A stretch of DNA of 64,000 bases, taken from Anagrus nilaparvatae. Its lineage: Eukaryota > Arthropoda > Insecta > Hymenoptera > Mymaridae. The position numbers were made by a program, and so were the translations under genes. This document shows positions 47,230-58,499 of this stretch, piece after piece (the stretch's first letter is position 1; each line of letters opens with the position of its first letter). The notes beneath the pieces are model-generated. The model had not been told where the DNA came from and did no database searches. It was given only the letters and a program-made list of their open reading frames with translations. The stretch is from NCBI GenBank assembly GCA_022575985.1, contig JAKSXM010000288.1:3561501-3625500 (forward strand), in the 5' to 3' direction.

Positions 47230-48436
47230 TAACTCATTACCGCCCAGGCAGCCAAAACGTGCCACTTGATTAATACCAGCTTAGATTTTCATTAAAAATT
47301 AAAATTTAAAGTTCTTTTAAGACTAGAAACTCATGAGGAATTCAATTTTAGAATCATTTTTTACCAACAAACCCTTAGAAAATGTCTACAAGGGGCGGAA
47401 ACTTAAAAAACAAGCGATTTTAGCCCTGTTTTGCGGCCAAAACGTGCCACTTTGACGTAAGTCTTTACTGATCGTAAAATATTATGTTTTTTTTCCTGCT
47501 AATTAGTACCCGGGTATTTTCGTGGTTGCTAATTTCAAATATGAACTCAAAAATATCATAAAGTTTCATCTAGAGGTGGAAAATTGGGGTGAAAAGGGGT
47601 GAAAAATCGATTTTTATAAAAAGCTTTATTTTTACTTGAAAAACTATACCGGGGGGTTATCGAGGTTGCTGATTTCAAATATAAACTCCGAAAAATGCTA
47701 AAATTTCATCCAGGTGTGGAAAAGTGGGGTACAAATGGGTGAAAACCCGTTTTTTATAAAACACTATTTTTACTTGAAAAACTAAAATTTTCAAATGTAA
47801 ACTCCGAAAAATGATAAAACTTCATTTAGGGGTGGAAAACTGGGGTAAAAAATGGCAAAAATTACTTTTCATTAATGCCCCTATTTTTGAGGAAGCTAAA
47901 TAAAATTTTCAAAAAAATTCTCGCAAGTGCGTTTTTCATTCCAATTTTTCACCCTTAATTGAAGATTTATCATTTTACGGAGTTAATATTTGAAATCAGC
48001 AACCTCGATAACCCCTCGATATAGTTTTTCAAGTAAAAATAGAGCCTTTTATAAAAATTTATTTTTCACCCCTTCTCACCCCAATTTTCCATCCCTAAAT
48101 GAAATTTTATTATTTTTTGGAGGTTAAATTTGAAATCAGCCACCTCAAAAAACCTCCGGGTATTAATTAGCAGGAAAAAAACATAAAATTTTACGAATAG
48201 TAAAGACTTTCGTCAAAGTGGCACGTTTTGGACGCAAAACAAGGCTAAATCGCTTATTTTTTAAGTTTCCGCCCCTTGTAGATATTTTCTGAGGATTTAT
48301 TGGTAAAAAATAATTCTAAAATTGAATTCCTCATGAGTTTCTAGTCTTAAAAGAATTTTAAAATTTAATTTTAATGAAAATCTAAGCTGGTATTAATCAA
48401 GTGGCACGTTTTAGCTGCCTGGGCGGTAATGGGTTA
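47230..48436. mobile_element. 1.2 kb foldback element
   Basis: TAACTCATTACCGCCCAGGC at the left is mirrored by GCCTGGGCGGTAATGGGTTA at the right. Arms of about 550 bp match almost throughout, including ACGTGCCACTTGATTAATAC, AAACTCATGAGGAATTCAAT and the GGGGTGAAAA-type segments. Non-coding. Confidence 0.8.
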
Positions 48437-49076
48437 AAAAAATATTTACGTTTGCTAAAAGTTATTGCTTTTTAAAAAATCGTTGTAGTTTTACGTTAAA
48501 AATGCTTATAAAATAAATTAGTGGTTTCTAGACTATGCACATATTATTTTTTCGACAAATGCACGATTTTTTTGTTCTTTTCACCATTTTGAAATTTTGA
48601 AGTGCATGAAATTTCTTATATTGTTTTATTTGAATCTTGATTATTAATATTAAAATATTTATCGAGAGTAAATTAAATAAAAAATTGCTTACATTTTGTT
48701 GATTTTGAAGTTTTATATTAGTATACTTTTTTCTGAAAAAAATCCTGTTATGTTACAAGTGAATTTTTTGTATAAGAAAGTGACATGATAAATTAAAACT
48801 ACACATTAATTTTAACCCAACATAAAGTATTAACGATGTATTATTAATATGGATTCGATTATCTAAACTTATAATTTTTGATACGAAAATTTTCTTTAAT
48901 ATTAGTGGATAATTTCAATTATACTTATACATTTATGACCGAATGATAAATTCTTGATTAAATTACACTGAAAAAAAAATCTTTTTATTAGATTATTTTA
49001 AATACTGAATTATTTTCAGTGATCAAATTAATTGTCTGTACTTATTAAATGTTAAATTCATTGCGTACGTAATATT

Positions 49077-49719
49077 ATAGGCCTGGAGCATGGCTTTATT
49101 TGCGATTTTTTTTGAAAGCATGTCCATGGAATTTTTCGACGGTAATTTTAGTTTTTGGGGTCGCTGATTCCAAATCCGAACTCCGTTTTGACCTAACGTG
49201 GTCCAATTTTGCGTAATTGCCCATTTTAGGTTTTAATATATTACCATTTTTCTCACACTACACTAATGTTTTTTGGAACTCTATACGTAATTATCATATC
49301 TACTCATACAAAAAAAATGGTAGCCCATAATAGGGATTCTTAGGCTATTTTTCACGCTTTTTGGGATCCTTTTAGCTATTTTTATGAAATAATACCAATT
49401 ACCAAAAAAACAGCCTATAAGTGCCTATTATGGGCTACCATTTTTTTTGTATGAGTAGATATGATAATTAGGTATAGAGACCCAAAAAACATTAGTGTCG
49501 TGTGAGAAAAATGGATATAAATTAAAAATTTTAACAAAAAATGGCAAAAAAAACGTTAAAAATGACCTAAAATGGACAATTACGCAAAATTGGACCACGT
49601 TAGGTCAAAACGGACTTCGGATTTGGAATCAGCGACCCCAAAAACTAAAATTACCGTCGAAAAATTTCATGGACATGCTTTCAAAAAAAATCGCAAATAA
49701 AACCATGCTCCAGGCCTAT
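49077..49719. mobile_element. 640-bp foldback element
   Basis: ATAGGCCTGGAGCATGG at the left is mirrored by CCATGCTCCAGGCCTAT at the right. Arms of nearly 300 bp match closely (for example TTTTGACCTAACGTGGTCCA and its complement, and TATCATATCTACTCATACAA on both sides). The 87-codon frame at 49495 lies within one arm and is not a gene. Confidence 0.85.
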
Positions 49720-49916
49720 ACTATAAGAGTTGTTTTCATTCAATTTCACCTAAAATAGAAATATGATCATTGATCATCATTAAATAATTTGATAATTGAA
49801 AAAATTAAGCGAAAAAACAAATTTAATCGTGAAAAATGTACATTATTCATATAATTAATGAAATATTTTTATACTGCATTAATTACAATACTAAAAATTA
49901 AATTATTATTTTACAG

Positions 49917-49939
49917 CTCCTGATACTACAGATTATTAA
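49917..49939 (+). CDS. Candidate terminal exon B of the Zasp-like gene
   Basis: After TTTTACAG at 49916, CT completes the split codon left by the exon ending at 31814 and the frame reads Ala-Pro-Asp-Thr-Thr-Asp-Tyr then TAA. AATAAA follows at about 50066. The acceptor is better than that of candidate A, but the implied intron is 18 kb and would contain the gene at 43471 and many mobile elements. Confidence 0.35.
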
Positions 49940-50293
49940 TTGTCTCTATGAAGATTCAAGCATTATAAAAAAAATTAAAAATGGATACATCAAAAGAAAT
50001 AGAAATCAAAACATATAAATTAATTAATTAACAATAGAAATATTTTCCATTGTAAAAATATTAAATAAAAGCATAAATTTCATTTTTTTTTTCTAATTTA
50101 AAAAAAAAAAAAAAATTTCTATAAATTATTAAGTATGAGAGTGAAATATTTTATAATTATGCATTAATTAATAATTTAAATATAGTATAATATGTTTATA
50201 ATATAAATTATTTATAATTTAATCAATATTAAATCATGTATTTATTGTATATTTTTTTTCTCAATATTTTGCTAAATATTATATTTATTTAAT

Positions 50294-50517
50294 TACATTG
50301 TAAAAAGTAACTTCCTTAGAAAAAAATATGTTTTCGAAAAATTAGTGAATTTTCAAAAAAACTTTTAAATATTCGATAAAAATCGTAAATTTACTAAATT
50401 TAGTATGTTATTCTCGATTTTTTTTGTGAATTTACGATTTTTTCGAATATTCACAAATTTTTTCGAAAATTTATTAATTTTTTTGTTAATATAAGGAAGT
50501 TACTTTTTACAGTGTAC
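50294..50517. mobile_element. MITE with TACACTGTAAAAAGTAACTT ends
   Basis: The left end (TACATTGTAAAAAGTAACTTCC) is mirrored at the right (GGAAGTTACTTTTTACAGTGTA). The interior matches the inner part of the hairpin at 21995-22811, including GAAAAATTAGTGAATTTTCA and ATCGTAAATTTACTAAATT. Same family, shorter copy. Confidence 0.8.
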
Positions 50518-50526
50518 ATAAATTTG

Positions 50527-51053
50527 TAAAGGGTCATTCATTATTTATCAAATCAGCCATCCCCCTTTGAACAATACAGTTTTTGAGATAAATTGATCTA
50601 CAATAATTTATTTTTTTTCATTGAAACCTCTAGTTTTCATTGTCGTATGATTCTTTTTTACTTTAAATATGATAACTATGCAAAACGACAGCTTAAGCAT
50701 CGAAAGCTGAAACCAAAAAATCAGAAAAATCCAAAAAATTGGTAAAAAATAATTTTTTTTATAAAGTTAGTTATTTCATAATTTTTTATGTAGAATAAGT
50801 ATTTTTTATGTAGTTCACTAACTTAAATTTCCTAAATTCAAAACTCACAGATAAAATTTTTTAAAATTTCACTAACTTATTCTACACTTAACAGTCAATT
50901 TTTCACTTTTACTTTTTTATTTTTGACCTCTAGTATCTCAGTTATGAGCAGACAAAGTTAAAATCAGCAAAATTTTTACATGAATCGTCGTATTAATACC
51001 TGGTCTAACTAGATTTGGGGGGGGGGGTGGCTGATTTGACAAATAATGACCCA
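50527..51053. mobile_element. Inverted-repeat element with GGGTCATTATTTGTCAAATC ends
   Basis: GGGTCATTCATTATTTATCAAATCAGCCATCCCCC at the left is mirrored by the right end GGTGGCTGATTTGACAAATAATGACCC. The arms match weakly further in. The ends resemble those of the element at 53923-54947. Confidence 0.7.
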
Positions 51054-51059
51054 TATATA

Positions 51060-52970
51060 TAATAATAATAATTTATTATTAATAATAAATTATTTCTTTT
51101 CTTTTTTTTTTCAAAGACATAAAAAAACATAATATTAATATTATTATAAATTATTTGTTAAATATTTAAATTTTTGTAATAATACTAATAACTAAATTAA
51201 CTGTATTTAATAACTATTATATAAAAATAAAAAGAATAAATATTTTTATGAAAATTATATATTATAATTAATTATTTATATAATTAATACACTGTTAAAA
51301 ATACTCTATGGTAAATATACGAAATTATCGTAAAATTACGAATTTGTCCTAATTTTACTAAAAACCTGTACTTATATTTGTACTTAAATGACTTTTTTAT
51401 GTTTTACATACAAAAAATTGATATTTTTCTTGAAAGACTTCCAGTCCATTAATTCACGCGTCTCCAATAAAATGCGTATCTATGCGTATTTAATTAATAT
51501 TTTTTTCGTTATAAAATGTATTTATTTAATAAATTGTTTAAATTAATTAGTCTATATGATTTGAAGACACTTACAAGTAAATACTTTCATGTACCTTAAA
51601 TTGCTAACTAAATCGTGATCACCGAACCCAAAAACTTATAATGCAGCACGTTAAAATAGCATTTATAGACGCTTTGAGGTTAGGAATCCACTATTTGAGC
51701 CCGCTATTTTGAAAATTAAAAATCTGACCTCAGAATCGTTATAAGTGGTCCGAAATAGTATATTTTTACCCATGGCCACGGAAGGTAATTTACGTGTGAT
51801 TTGGGACATTCTTTATTTTTCTGGCCTAGGATCGTAATGTACTATATCCTAAGTCCATAAACCTAAAGTATTCTAAGTTCTTGTTCTTATCATTCTAAGT
51901 CCCTAAATCGAATTCGATTTTTTTAAATATTCTAAGTCCATTTCACCCCCCCCCCCCTCTAAAAACGTCAAATTTTATTTTTAACAATTTTGTTATTACA
52001 GAGAGTTATTACTTAATTCTGTACGTAATTAATGGAACATTAGGAACTCGATTAGGAAATTAGTAATGCTAATCATCCTTGAAATAACCTTGGAATAACC
52101 CTAATTTTATTCTGAAAGTTAATATTGATTGATAAAATTTTAAAACTTCAATTTTATCCAGAGAGTGCTTTACTTTTTTGGAGGTTAATAATAAATTATT
52201 TAATAAAAATGTATAAATATGTAATGCAATTCACTTTTTTCCAGTAGATGGCTACGGAATTTTTTAAAGTCGAAAGTAAAATGTGTTCTTTAGGGAATAT
52301 AAGCACGTGAAATAATATACAATATAATTGTGTTTTGATATGTAAAAAGTGTTTTCAACCTTCAAATTTTTCGAACCTGAAAATTTTTTGTTTTAAAAAA
52401 TCAATTAAAAACCGCGTTTCAATTTATTGGTGAAAAAGTAATTTAAAAAGATAGTATAGAAGAGTGTAAAAGTATCCCGGAAGTGTGCAATCGGGGAACC
52501 GGCGAATTGTGATCGAAATCTATTTTTTTAGAGAATTCTTTTGTACATTTTTGAACTGTTTTTATTTAAATTCATACACTTTGGCGTAAGTTTTTGACGA
52601 CAATTTACTTTTTTAAACACTTATAAATATTTTTGCATTTTTTACATTTTTACCAGTGAGTCCAAATGAAAAGTTCTGTTTGCTATAATATGTGTATAAA
52701 AAATTATATGGCTTTTTTATTTGAACTGTAGGATCTATAAGTTGAAATACATTATATAATATACTTTTTCATTATAAGCTGCAAAAAAGATCTACTTTCT
52801 TACTTTCGAGCGATCTTTTTTTCGCTTTTAATGAAAAACTATGGGTTGAACACAGGAAAAAATGTAGGAAATTTTACTTTCAATGCTATCTAAACTCGTT
52901 CGCTACGCTCCCTCGTGCATTCAACTGCATTGAAAGCCAAATCCTATTTTTTTCCCTTTTTGAACAAATA
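51060..52970. other. AT-rich DNA with a small repeat fragment
   Basis: Apart from the dispersed repeat piece at 51765-51845, I see no gene. A non-coding upstream exon of the F-box gene could lie here, but no boundary is convincing. Confidence 0.4.
51765..51845. repeat. Half copy of the small dispersed repeat
   Basis: CCACGGAAGGTAATTTACGTG and TCTTTATTTTTCTGGCC match the right half of the copy at 40330-40380 in the same orientation. Confidence 0.5.
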
Positions 52971-52975
52971 GATAG

Positions 52976-53925
52976 GGGAGAGCGCCGTTGTATGGCGCGG
53001 TACCTAATGTGCCGAACCGTAATATTTATTAACAGATTTATTTATTTTTTTAAAATTCCAATTGAGTTTTATATATAAATAGGTAATAAATTAATTCGCG
53101 GAAAAAAATTTCATCATCAGCCATTCTTTATTTTTTTATTTAAGAAAAAAATTTTTCAAGAGTTTTGTTACTATTTTTTTCGCATTGTTTTTAGGTATAA
53201 AAATCTAATAAAATTAGTTTTGAACAAAATTTTTTCTGTTACTTTATAAAGTGGGCTATTTCACAATAAACTAAAAAATTTTTATTTAAAAAAATATATT
53301 ATTCGCCGTAAAAATTCAATATTCCGAAAAGATACTTATTTTCCTATTACGGCGCGGCCGATGTTCTTTATAGTGCGCATTGTTTTTCGAGCGATAGGCA
53401 GTGTTTATAAATAAAAATTGTTTATAAACTCTATTCAAAACATATTTTAGGCAGTTTTAAATAATTTTTATTCATAAAAAATAATAATTTAGGATATTCA
53501 AGTAAAACAATAAATTTTCGTACGGGTGCTAATGAAAATACTTTATTTATTTTTAACTAACATAAATAACAAATAAATTAAATTAATTGGTAATATTTCG
53601 TAATTGAATAAAATATCAAACAACTTAATTTACCTATAGAATAAAAATTTTGAAATTAATGTACATTTATAAACACTGCGCCGCTTAGGAACACACTGCG
53701 CCGTTTTATGAACACTAGAAGCGTAAAAATCGGAGTTTAAAGAGTTCGTCTTATTTTAATTAATACAACTTTAAAAATTATTTTAGAGTTAAAAATCATT
53801 AAGAAAAATATTTTTGAGTCCTTACTGAATACATATCAATAAAAAAAAGTTTTAAGAATTAAATAATATTTTTACTACAGAGCTTAGAAATAAGCCGCGC
53901 CATACATGGGGTTTCTCCCCTATGG
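52976..53925. mobile_element. Possible element bounded by ATAGGGGAGA short inverted repeats
   Basis: ATAGGGGAGAGCGCCGTTGTATGGCGCGG at 52976 is mirrored, with changes, by CCGCGCCATACATGGGGTTTCTCCCCTAT ending at 53923. The interior is AT-rich with scattered GCGCCG motifs and is not palindromic. No protein is seen. Confidence 0.5.
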
Positions 53926-54947
53926 GCCATTATTCCTCAACCTGGCCACCCCCCTTGTTCCAAAAATGGTGGCAACTTAAAAAGATTTTGGTTTTCTCAA
54001 ATTGACTGGAAAAGCGTCTAGTTTTTTATGCTCATTGGCCTTTTCAACTCTGTAAATCTACTGTGCCTATTTTAGGCACTGAACGGTAGCATGTCCAAAT
54101 TTTAAAATCAGAAAAATGGAAATAAAAGTTATAGATTAACGGTAAGTATTTTGAAATTTTTTTTCTTAAAAATTGTTATTTATTGAAACAAAGAAAATGA
54201 GATCGCTTGCGTGGTAATTCATTGATTTCTTATAAAGTTTTGTGGGTGCTATGTAGTGTTTAAAAAACGTTAATTTTGGCTGTTGATATCTCTGAACCTA
54301 CATATCATCCAAAATAAAAAAGTTTTAGTGCAAAATGGTAGTTTTTAGATACATAATAAGTGAGCCAAATATCAGGGGATTTAATCGAATAGTTTTGGAT
54401 TTAGCAGTTTTAAGGGTGATTCTGAAACAAATTTTGACCCATTTTTTCAAGAGAATTAATACCCGAAAATTGCTAAATCTGAAACTACTCGATCAAATCC
54501 CCTAATATTTGACACACTTATTATGTATCAAAAGACTACCATTTTGCACTAAAACTTTTTTATTTTGGATATGTAGGTTCAGAGATATCAACAGCCAAAG
54601 TTAACGTTTTTTAAACACTACATAGCACCCACAAAACTTTATAAGAAATCAATGAATTACCACGCAAGCGATCTCATTTTCTTTGTTTCAATAAATAACA
54701 ATTTTTAAGAAAAAAAAATTTCAAAAAACTTACCGTTAATCTACTTTTATTTCGATTTTTCTGATTTTAAAATTTGGACATGCTACCGTTCAGTGCCTAA
54801 AATGGGCACAGTAGATTTACAGTTGAAAAGGCCAATGAGAATAAATAACTAGACCCTTTTCCAGTCAATTTGAGAAAACCAAAATCTTTATAAGTTGTCG
54901 CCATTTTAGGACAGAGGGGGGTGGCCGGGTTGAGAAATAATCGCCCA
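53923..54947. mobile_element. 1.0 kb foldback element next to the F-box gene
   Basis: TGGGCCATTATTCCTCAACCTGGCCACCCCCC at the left is mirrored by the right end GGGTGGCCGGGTTGAGAAATAATCGCCCA. Arms of about 450 bp match almost base for base, for example ATGCTACCGTTCAGTGCCTA near 54790 and its complement near 54075. It ends about 60 bp before the splice acceptor of the F-box gene. Confidence 0.85.
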
Positions 54948-55024
54948 TATATATTTATTGTTAAAAATTATTTTTGTACCTTATGTAGCCTCCAAATTTT
55001 CTTTTTCAGCTTCCAAAGGTAAAG

Positions 55025-56698
55025 ATGGAGTTTATTAATGACGATTGTCTGGATCATATTTTCTCTTTCCTCCCTATGATTGATAGAATAAAGGCAGAAG
55101 AAGTATGTAAACGTTGGCAATGTTTAGCTCAAAGGTCTTGGAGACACTTTCCAAAATTAGATTTATCAAAAGATACTTGGGGAAGTTGGATCTTTGGTCC
55201 TAATCAAGCAGTAACAATACATAATGATCATATTCTTCAGAATATTTTACAAAAGTACGGATATTACTTCAAAAGCATTGAGTTATCATATTATCATTCT
55301 CCCAATAACAATAATTTTTATAATGGAGAATATTTAAGTATTAATTGCATAAGGCACTGCGTTAATCTAGAAAAAGTTAATCTAAGAGCATCATTTAAAA
55401 TTATTGTTGCACATATTAATAATATGATCAATCATTGTAATAACATTTTAGAATTAAATTTAACAAATCTACAAATTTATAAAGACGAATTAAATGAGTT
55501 CTCTGATCTTGAAACTAAATTAATTAATTTATGCTCAAAAAATAAAAATTTAAAAGTTATAAATTTATTTAGAATTAATGTCAGTGATAATTTTTTGAAA
55601 AATTGTTTAACAGATTCAATTAATACCCTTGCTTTACAAGAGGCATCTGTACCGATTGAAATTATTAATTTAGAAAATTATAATTTTAATTTCAAAAATT
55701 TAAAAACCTTAATATTATGCTTGGGTTGCTCTGAAAAAAATAAAAGTCTTATGAATGCAATTTCTATTAATGGCTTCAATATAACAGAATTAGATTTAAA
55801 TTTAAACAAAATGTCTTATGAAAAGGAACTTGAACAACTATTTTCAATCTGTAAACTTGAAAAATTGAGTATTAGAAATTCAAATATTACAGGAAGTTGT
55901 TTATTAAATTTAAAAGAGGACTATATTAAATCTATAGAGCTACAGGATTGTGATTGTATTGAAATCTTTTATTTAGTTTGTATACTCAAAAAACTAAAAA
56001 AATTAATAAAAATAAAAATGCAGTTCTCTGGTGCTTTATCATTGACTAATCAATATTTAGAAGTAATATCAAAACATTCAGGATTAGAACATTTACAATT
56101 AGAGTGTTTATCCAATAGCATGGTGACATCTAACTGTTTCAATTTGATACTGTTATTGAATAATTTAAAAACTTTATCTCTCTTTAAACATTCCTTTGTA
56201 ACTGACGATTTTTTGTTAGCTGTCAGTAAGACCTTATTAAACTTATCAAAATTAGATATTTTATTTTGTGACAATGTCACTGATGAAGGTATGAAAGATT
56301 TAAGTAAATTACCGAACTTAAAACACTTGTATGTAGCTGGATTGAAAATAACAGGAGAAAGCTTCGGTATCATGCCAAACTTAATAACATTAAAGTGTAA
56401 CTTTTGCTTCTATATGAAGTATGAATATTTACTTAAAATTATTGAAAATTTTTTAGATTTACAATATTTTAATATCAGCTCTTGTTTTGTACTTAAAAGA
56501 ACAAACGAGTTTTTAAAACTTGCTTTAGAAGCTTGTTCTAAAAGTTCAAATAATAAGAAGATATTAACAATTGTAACTGACGTAGGTGATATTTTTACAG
56601 AAAAAGTCAATCCAAATTTTAAATTTATAGTTATCAACCAAGAACCTTTTTATTGGTTGTTTAGTCCAACAGAGTACTTAAAATTACCTGAGTATTAA
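55025..56698 (+). CDS. F-box and leucine-rich-repeat protein
   Basis: Single coding exon of 557 residues. A splice acceptor (CTTTTTCAG) ends at 55009, leaving 15 bases of 5' UTR on this exon. Residues 3-45 form an F-box: INDDCLDHIFSFLPMIDRIKAEEVCKRWQ followed by a Trp-containing stretch. F-boxes bind Skp1, so the protein should be the substrate-recruiting subunit of an SCF ubiquitin ligase. From about 60 to 535 there are irregular leucine-rich repeats: LxxLxLxxN/C units such as NLKTLSLFKH, LSKLDILFCDNVTDEGMKDL and NLKHLYVAGLKITGE, of the FBXL type. The substrate and ortholog are not identifiable. The Leu/Ile/Asn content is high, as expected in this AT-rich genome. AATAAA follows 18 bp after the stop. 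Confidence 0.85.
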   Translation: MEFINDDCLDHIFSFLPMIDRIKAEEVCKRWQCLAQRSWRHFPKLDLSKDTWGSWIFGPNQAVTIHNDHILQNILQKYGYYFKSIELSYYHSPNNNNFYNGEYLSINCIRHCVNLEKVNLRASFKIIVAHINNMINHCNNILELNLTNLQIYKDELNEFSDLETKLINLCSKNKNLKVINLFRINVSDNFLKNCLTDSINTLALQEASVPIEIINLENYNFNFKNLKTLILCLGCSEKNKSLMNAISINGFNITELDLNLNKMSYEKELEQLFSICKLEKLSIRNSNITGSCLLNLKEDYIKSIELQDCDCIEIFYLVCILKKLKKLIKIKMQFSGALSLTNQYLEVISKHSGLEHLQLECLSNSMVTSNCFNLILLLNNLKTLSLFKHSFVTDDFLLAVSKTLLNLSKLDILFCDNVTDEGMKDLSKLPNLKHLYVAGLKITGESFGIMPNLITLKCNFCFYMKYEYLLKIIENFLDLQYFNISSCFVLKRTNEFLKLALEACSKSSNNKKILTIVTDVGDIFTEKVNPNFKFIVINQEPFYWLFSPTEYLKLPEY

Positions 56699-56715
56699 AA
56701 TTATTATCAATGTTT

Positions 56716-56721
56716 AATAAA
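56716..56721 (+). terminator. Candidate polyadenylation signal of the F-box gene
   Basis: AATAAA lies 18 bp downstream of the stop codon at 56698. Others follow near 56832 and 56885, so the end may vary. Confidence 0.4.
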
Positions 56722-57164
56722 GTAAATCTAAATATGAAATGGTTTATAAAAAATTTGAGGAAAGGAATCCATTCGCTGGTATTTTTATATTGATTATATT
56801 AATATAGTAAATCCTATCACTAGTTGTAAAAATAAAATATTACATTATAAATAATGTAAGAAATATAAGTTAAAACTTATGTCAATAAATTATGCTATAC
56901 CTACTACATAAAATTGTATATGATAGTGTTATTTTTTATAAACATATAATTTTTTTTTGCAGAATATAAAAATAAACTTGTTTAAGCAAAATAACCTTTC
57001 TCTGTATCATTCAATATTTATTAAGTTTTATTTTTTTTTTAATGAAAAATTAAAAGCACGATATAATTCCAAAATTTGTTTCTAATTTTATTTTCCATAC
57101 AAATATTCAAAAATTTATGCGTTACACAATTTAGACGCGTGTAAGCGAATCAGAGCACTGTAAT

Positions 57165-58075
57165 TTTTGTAATCAGTGACCCCGAAAACCTTATTGAGGT
57201 ATCAAAAATAGGCTCAATTAGCAATTGTTTTCAAGATATTACCAATCTTGCTAATTTTTCGCCGATTTTTTATTATATAGCGTTCATTACTCAAAACTGG
57301 CCATCCGAAAATGGATGAAACCTTCAAATTCGGTTTCAGTGACCTAAGATACATACGTTTCACTGAGGTGCATCCATTCTAGTGCTGATAAAATTTTTGG
57401 ATGCATTTAACATTGCTGGCGCCTTGACTATTATATTTATATTTAAAATTTAAAATAACAAGGAGAGTGTCAACTGTTTGGGAAGCTGACTTGCTTTAAG
57501 GCAGGTTACGGTAGTTGAAAAACATCCCATATATCCTTAGTTTTATATTTAAAACCCATTTTAGTCAAAAATTGCAATTTGGACAACAATTTAAAAATTG
57601 GAAATTTTTAGCCATACCTACATGGTACTTTTGTTTACAGACAATAAAGCTAAGAAAATTACTGATAAAAAAATGCTGCTTACACACACAAAAATGATAG
57701 CAACCGGAAGGTAAGCGGTTGACTTACAAGATAGAAGCGTCATTTAAAACACATTTAGCATCTACGATTAGGGGCCTTAAAATCCTACCTTATAGAATAG
57801 AACCCTGCTTAGTCAAGGCACCAGCAATGTTAAATGAATCCAAAAATTTTATTAGCATGAGAATGGATCCACCTCAGTGAAACATATGCATTTTTGGTCG
57901 CTGAAACCGATTTTGAAGGTTTAATCAATTTTCGGATGGCCAGTTTTGAGTAATGAACGCTATATCATGTAAAATTGGCAAAAAACTAGCAATATAGGTA
58001 AATTTTTGAAAAGAATTGCTAAATGAGCCTATTTTTGATACACCAATAAGGTTTTTGGGGTCGCTGATCACGATT
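57165..58075. mobile_element. Inverted-repeat element interleaved with another element
   Basis: The left arm 57165-57425 (AGTGACCCCGAAAACCTTATTG through GCATTTAACATTGCTGGCGCCTTGAC) is mirrored at about 57818-58075. The gap between the arms (57460-57790) looks like a diverged copy of the 45497-46324 element. A third, direct copy of the left arm follows at 58225-58385. Confidence 0.7.
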
Positions 58076-58224
58076 TTGAAGACAAATTTTTAAACAACAA
58101 AATAATGGGATTAAAAATGGCGTATTTTTAACCTCAGAAACGGTGATTTTTGCTGTTTTAAGCATATTTACGTTGTCTAGTAAGTTATTCGGACCAATTA
58201 TCACGATTCAGAGGTCATATTTTT

Positions 58225-58490
58225 TATGATATAGTGTTAATTACTTAAAACTGGCCATCCAAAAATGGATGAAATCTTCAAAATCGGTTTTAGTGACCAA
58301 AAAGGCATATGTTTCACTGTGGTAGATTCATTCTCGAGCTGATAAAATTTTTGGATGCATTTAATATTGTTGGCACCTTGACTAGCTAGTGGGTCTAATG
58401 GACCCAGGAGGCTCATTCAGGTAAACTTAGGATATGGGGGATCAGCTTGTAGGGGATGTTTTTTCAATTATTCCAACCTGTTCTGAAAGT
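58225..58490. repeat. Third copy of the 57.2 kb arm and end of a second element
   Basis: GGCCATCCAAAAATGGATGAAATC...GGTTTTAGTGACC...GATAAAATTTTTGGATGCATTTAA repeats the left arm of the 57165 element in direct orientation. It is followed by GGGGATGTTTTTTCAATTATTCCAACC, which resembles the inverse of 57500-57535. Confidence 0.6.
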
Positions 58491-58499
58491 CAGAAGCCA

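Noticed and set aside
49495..49758. 87-codon frame in a foldback arm
   Set aside because: Lies almost wholly in one arm of the palindrome and would equally be encoded, inverted, by the other.
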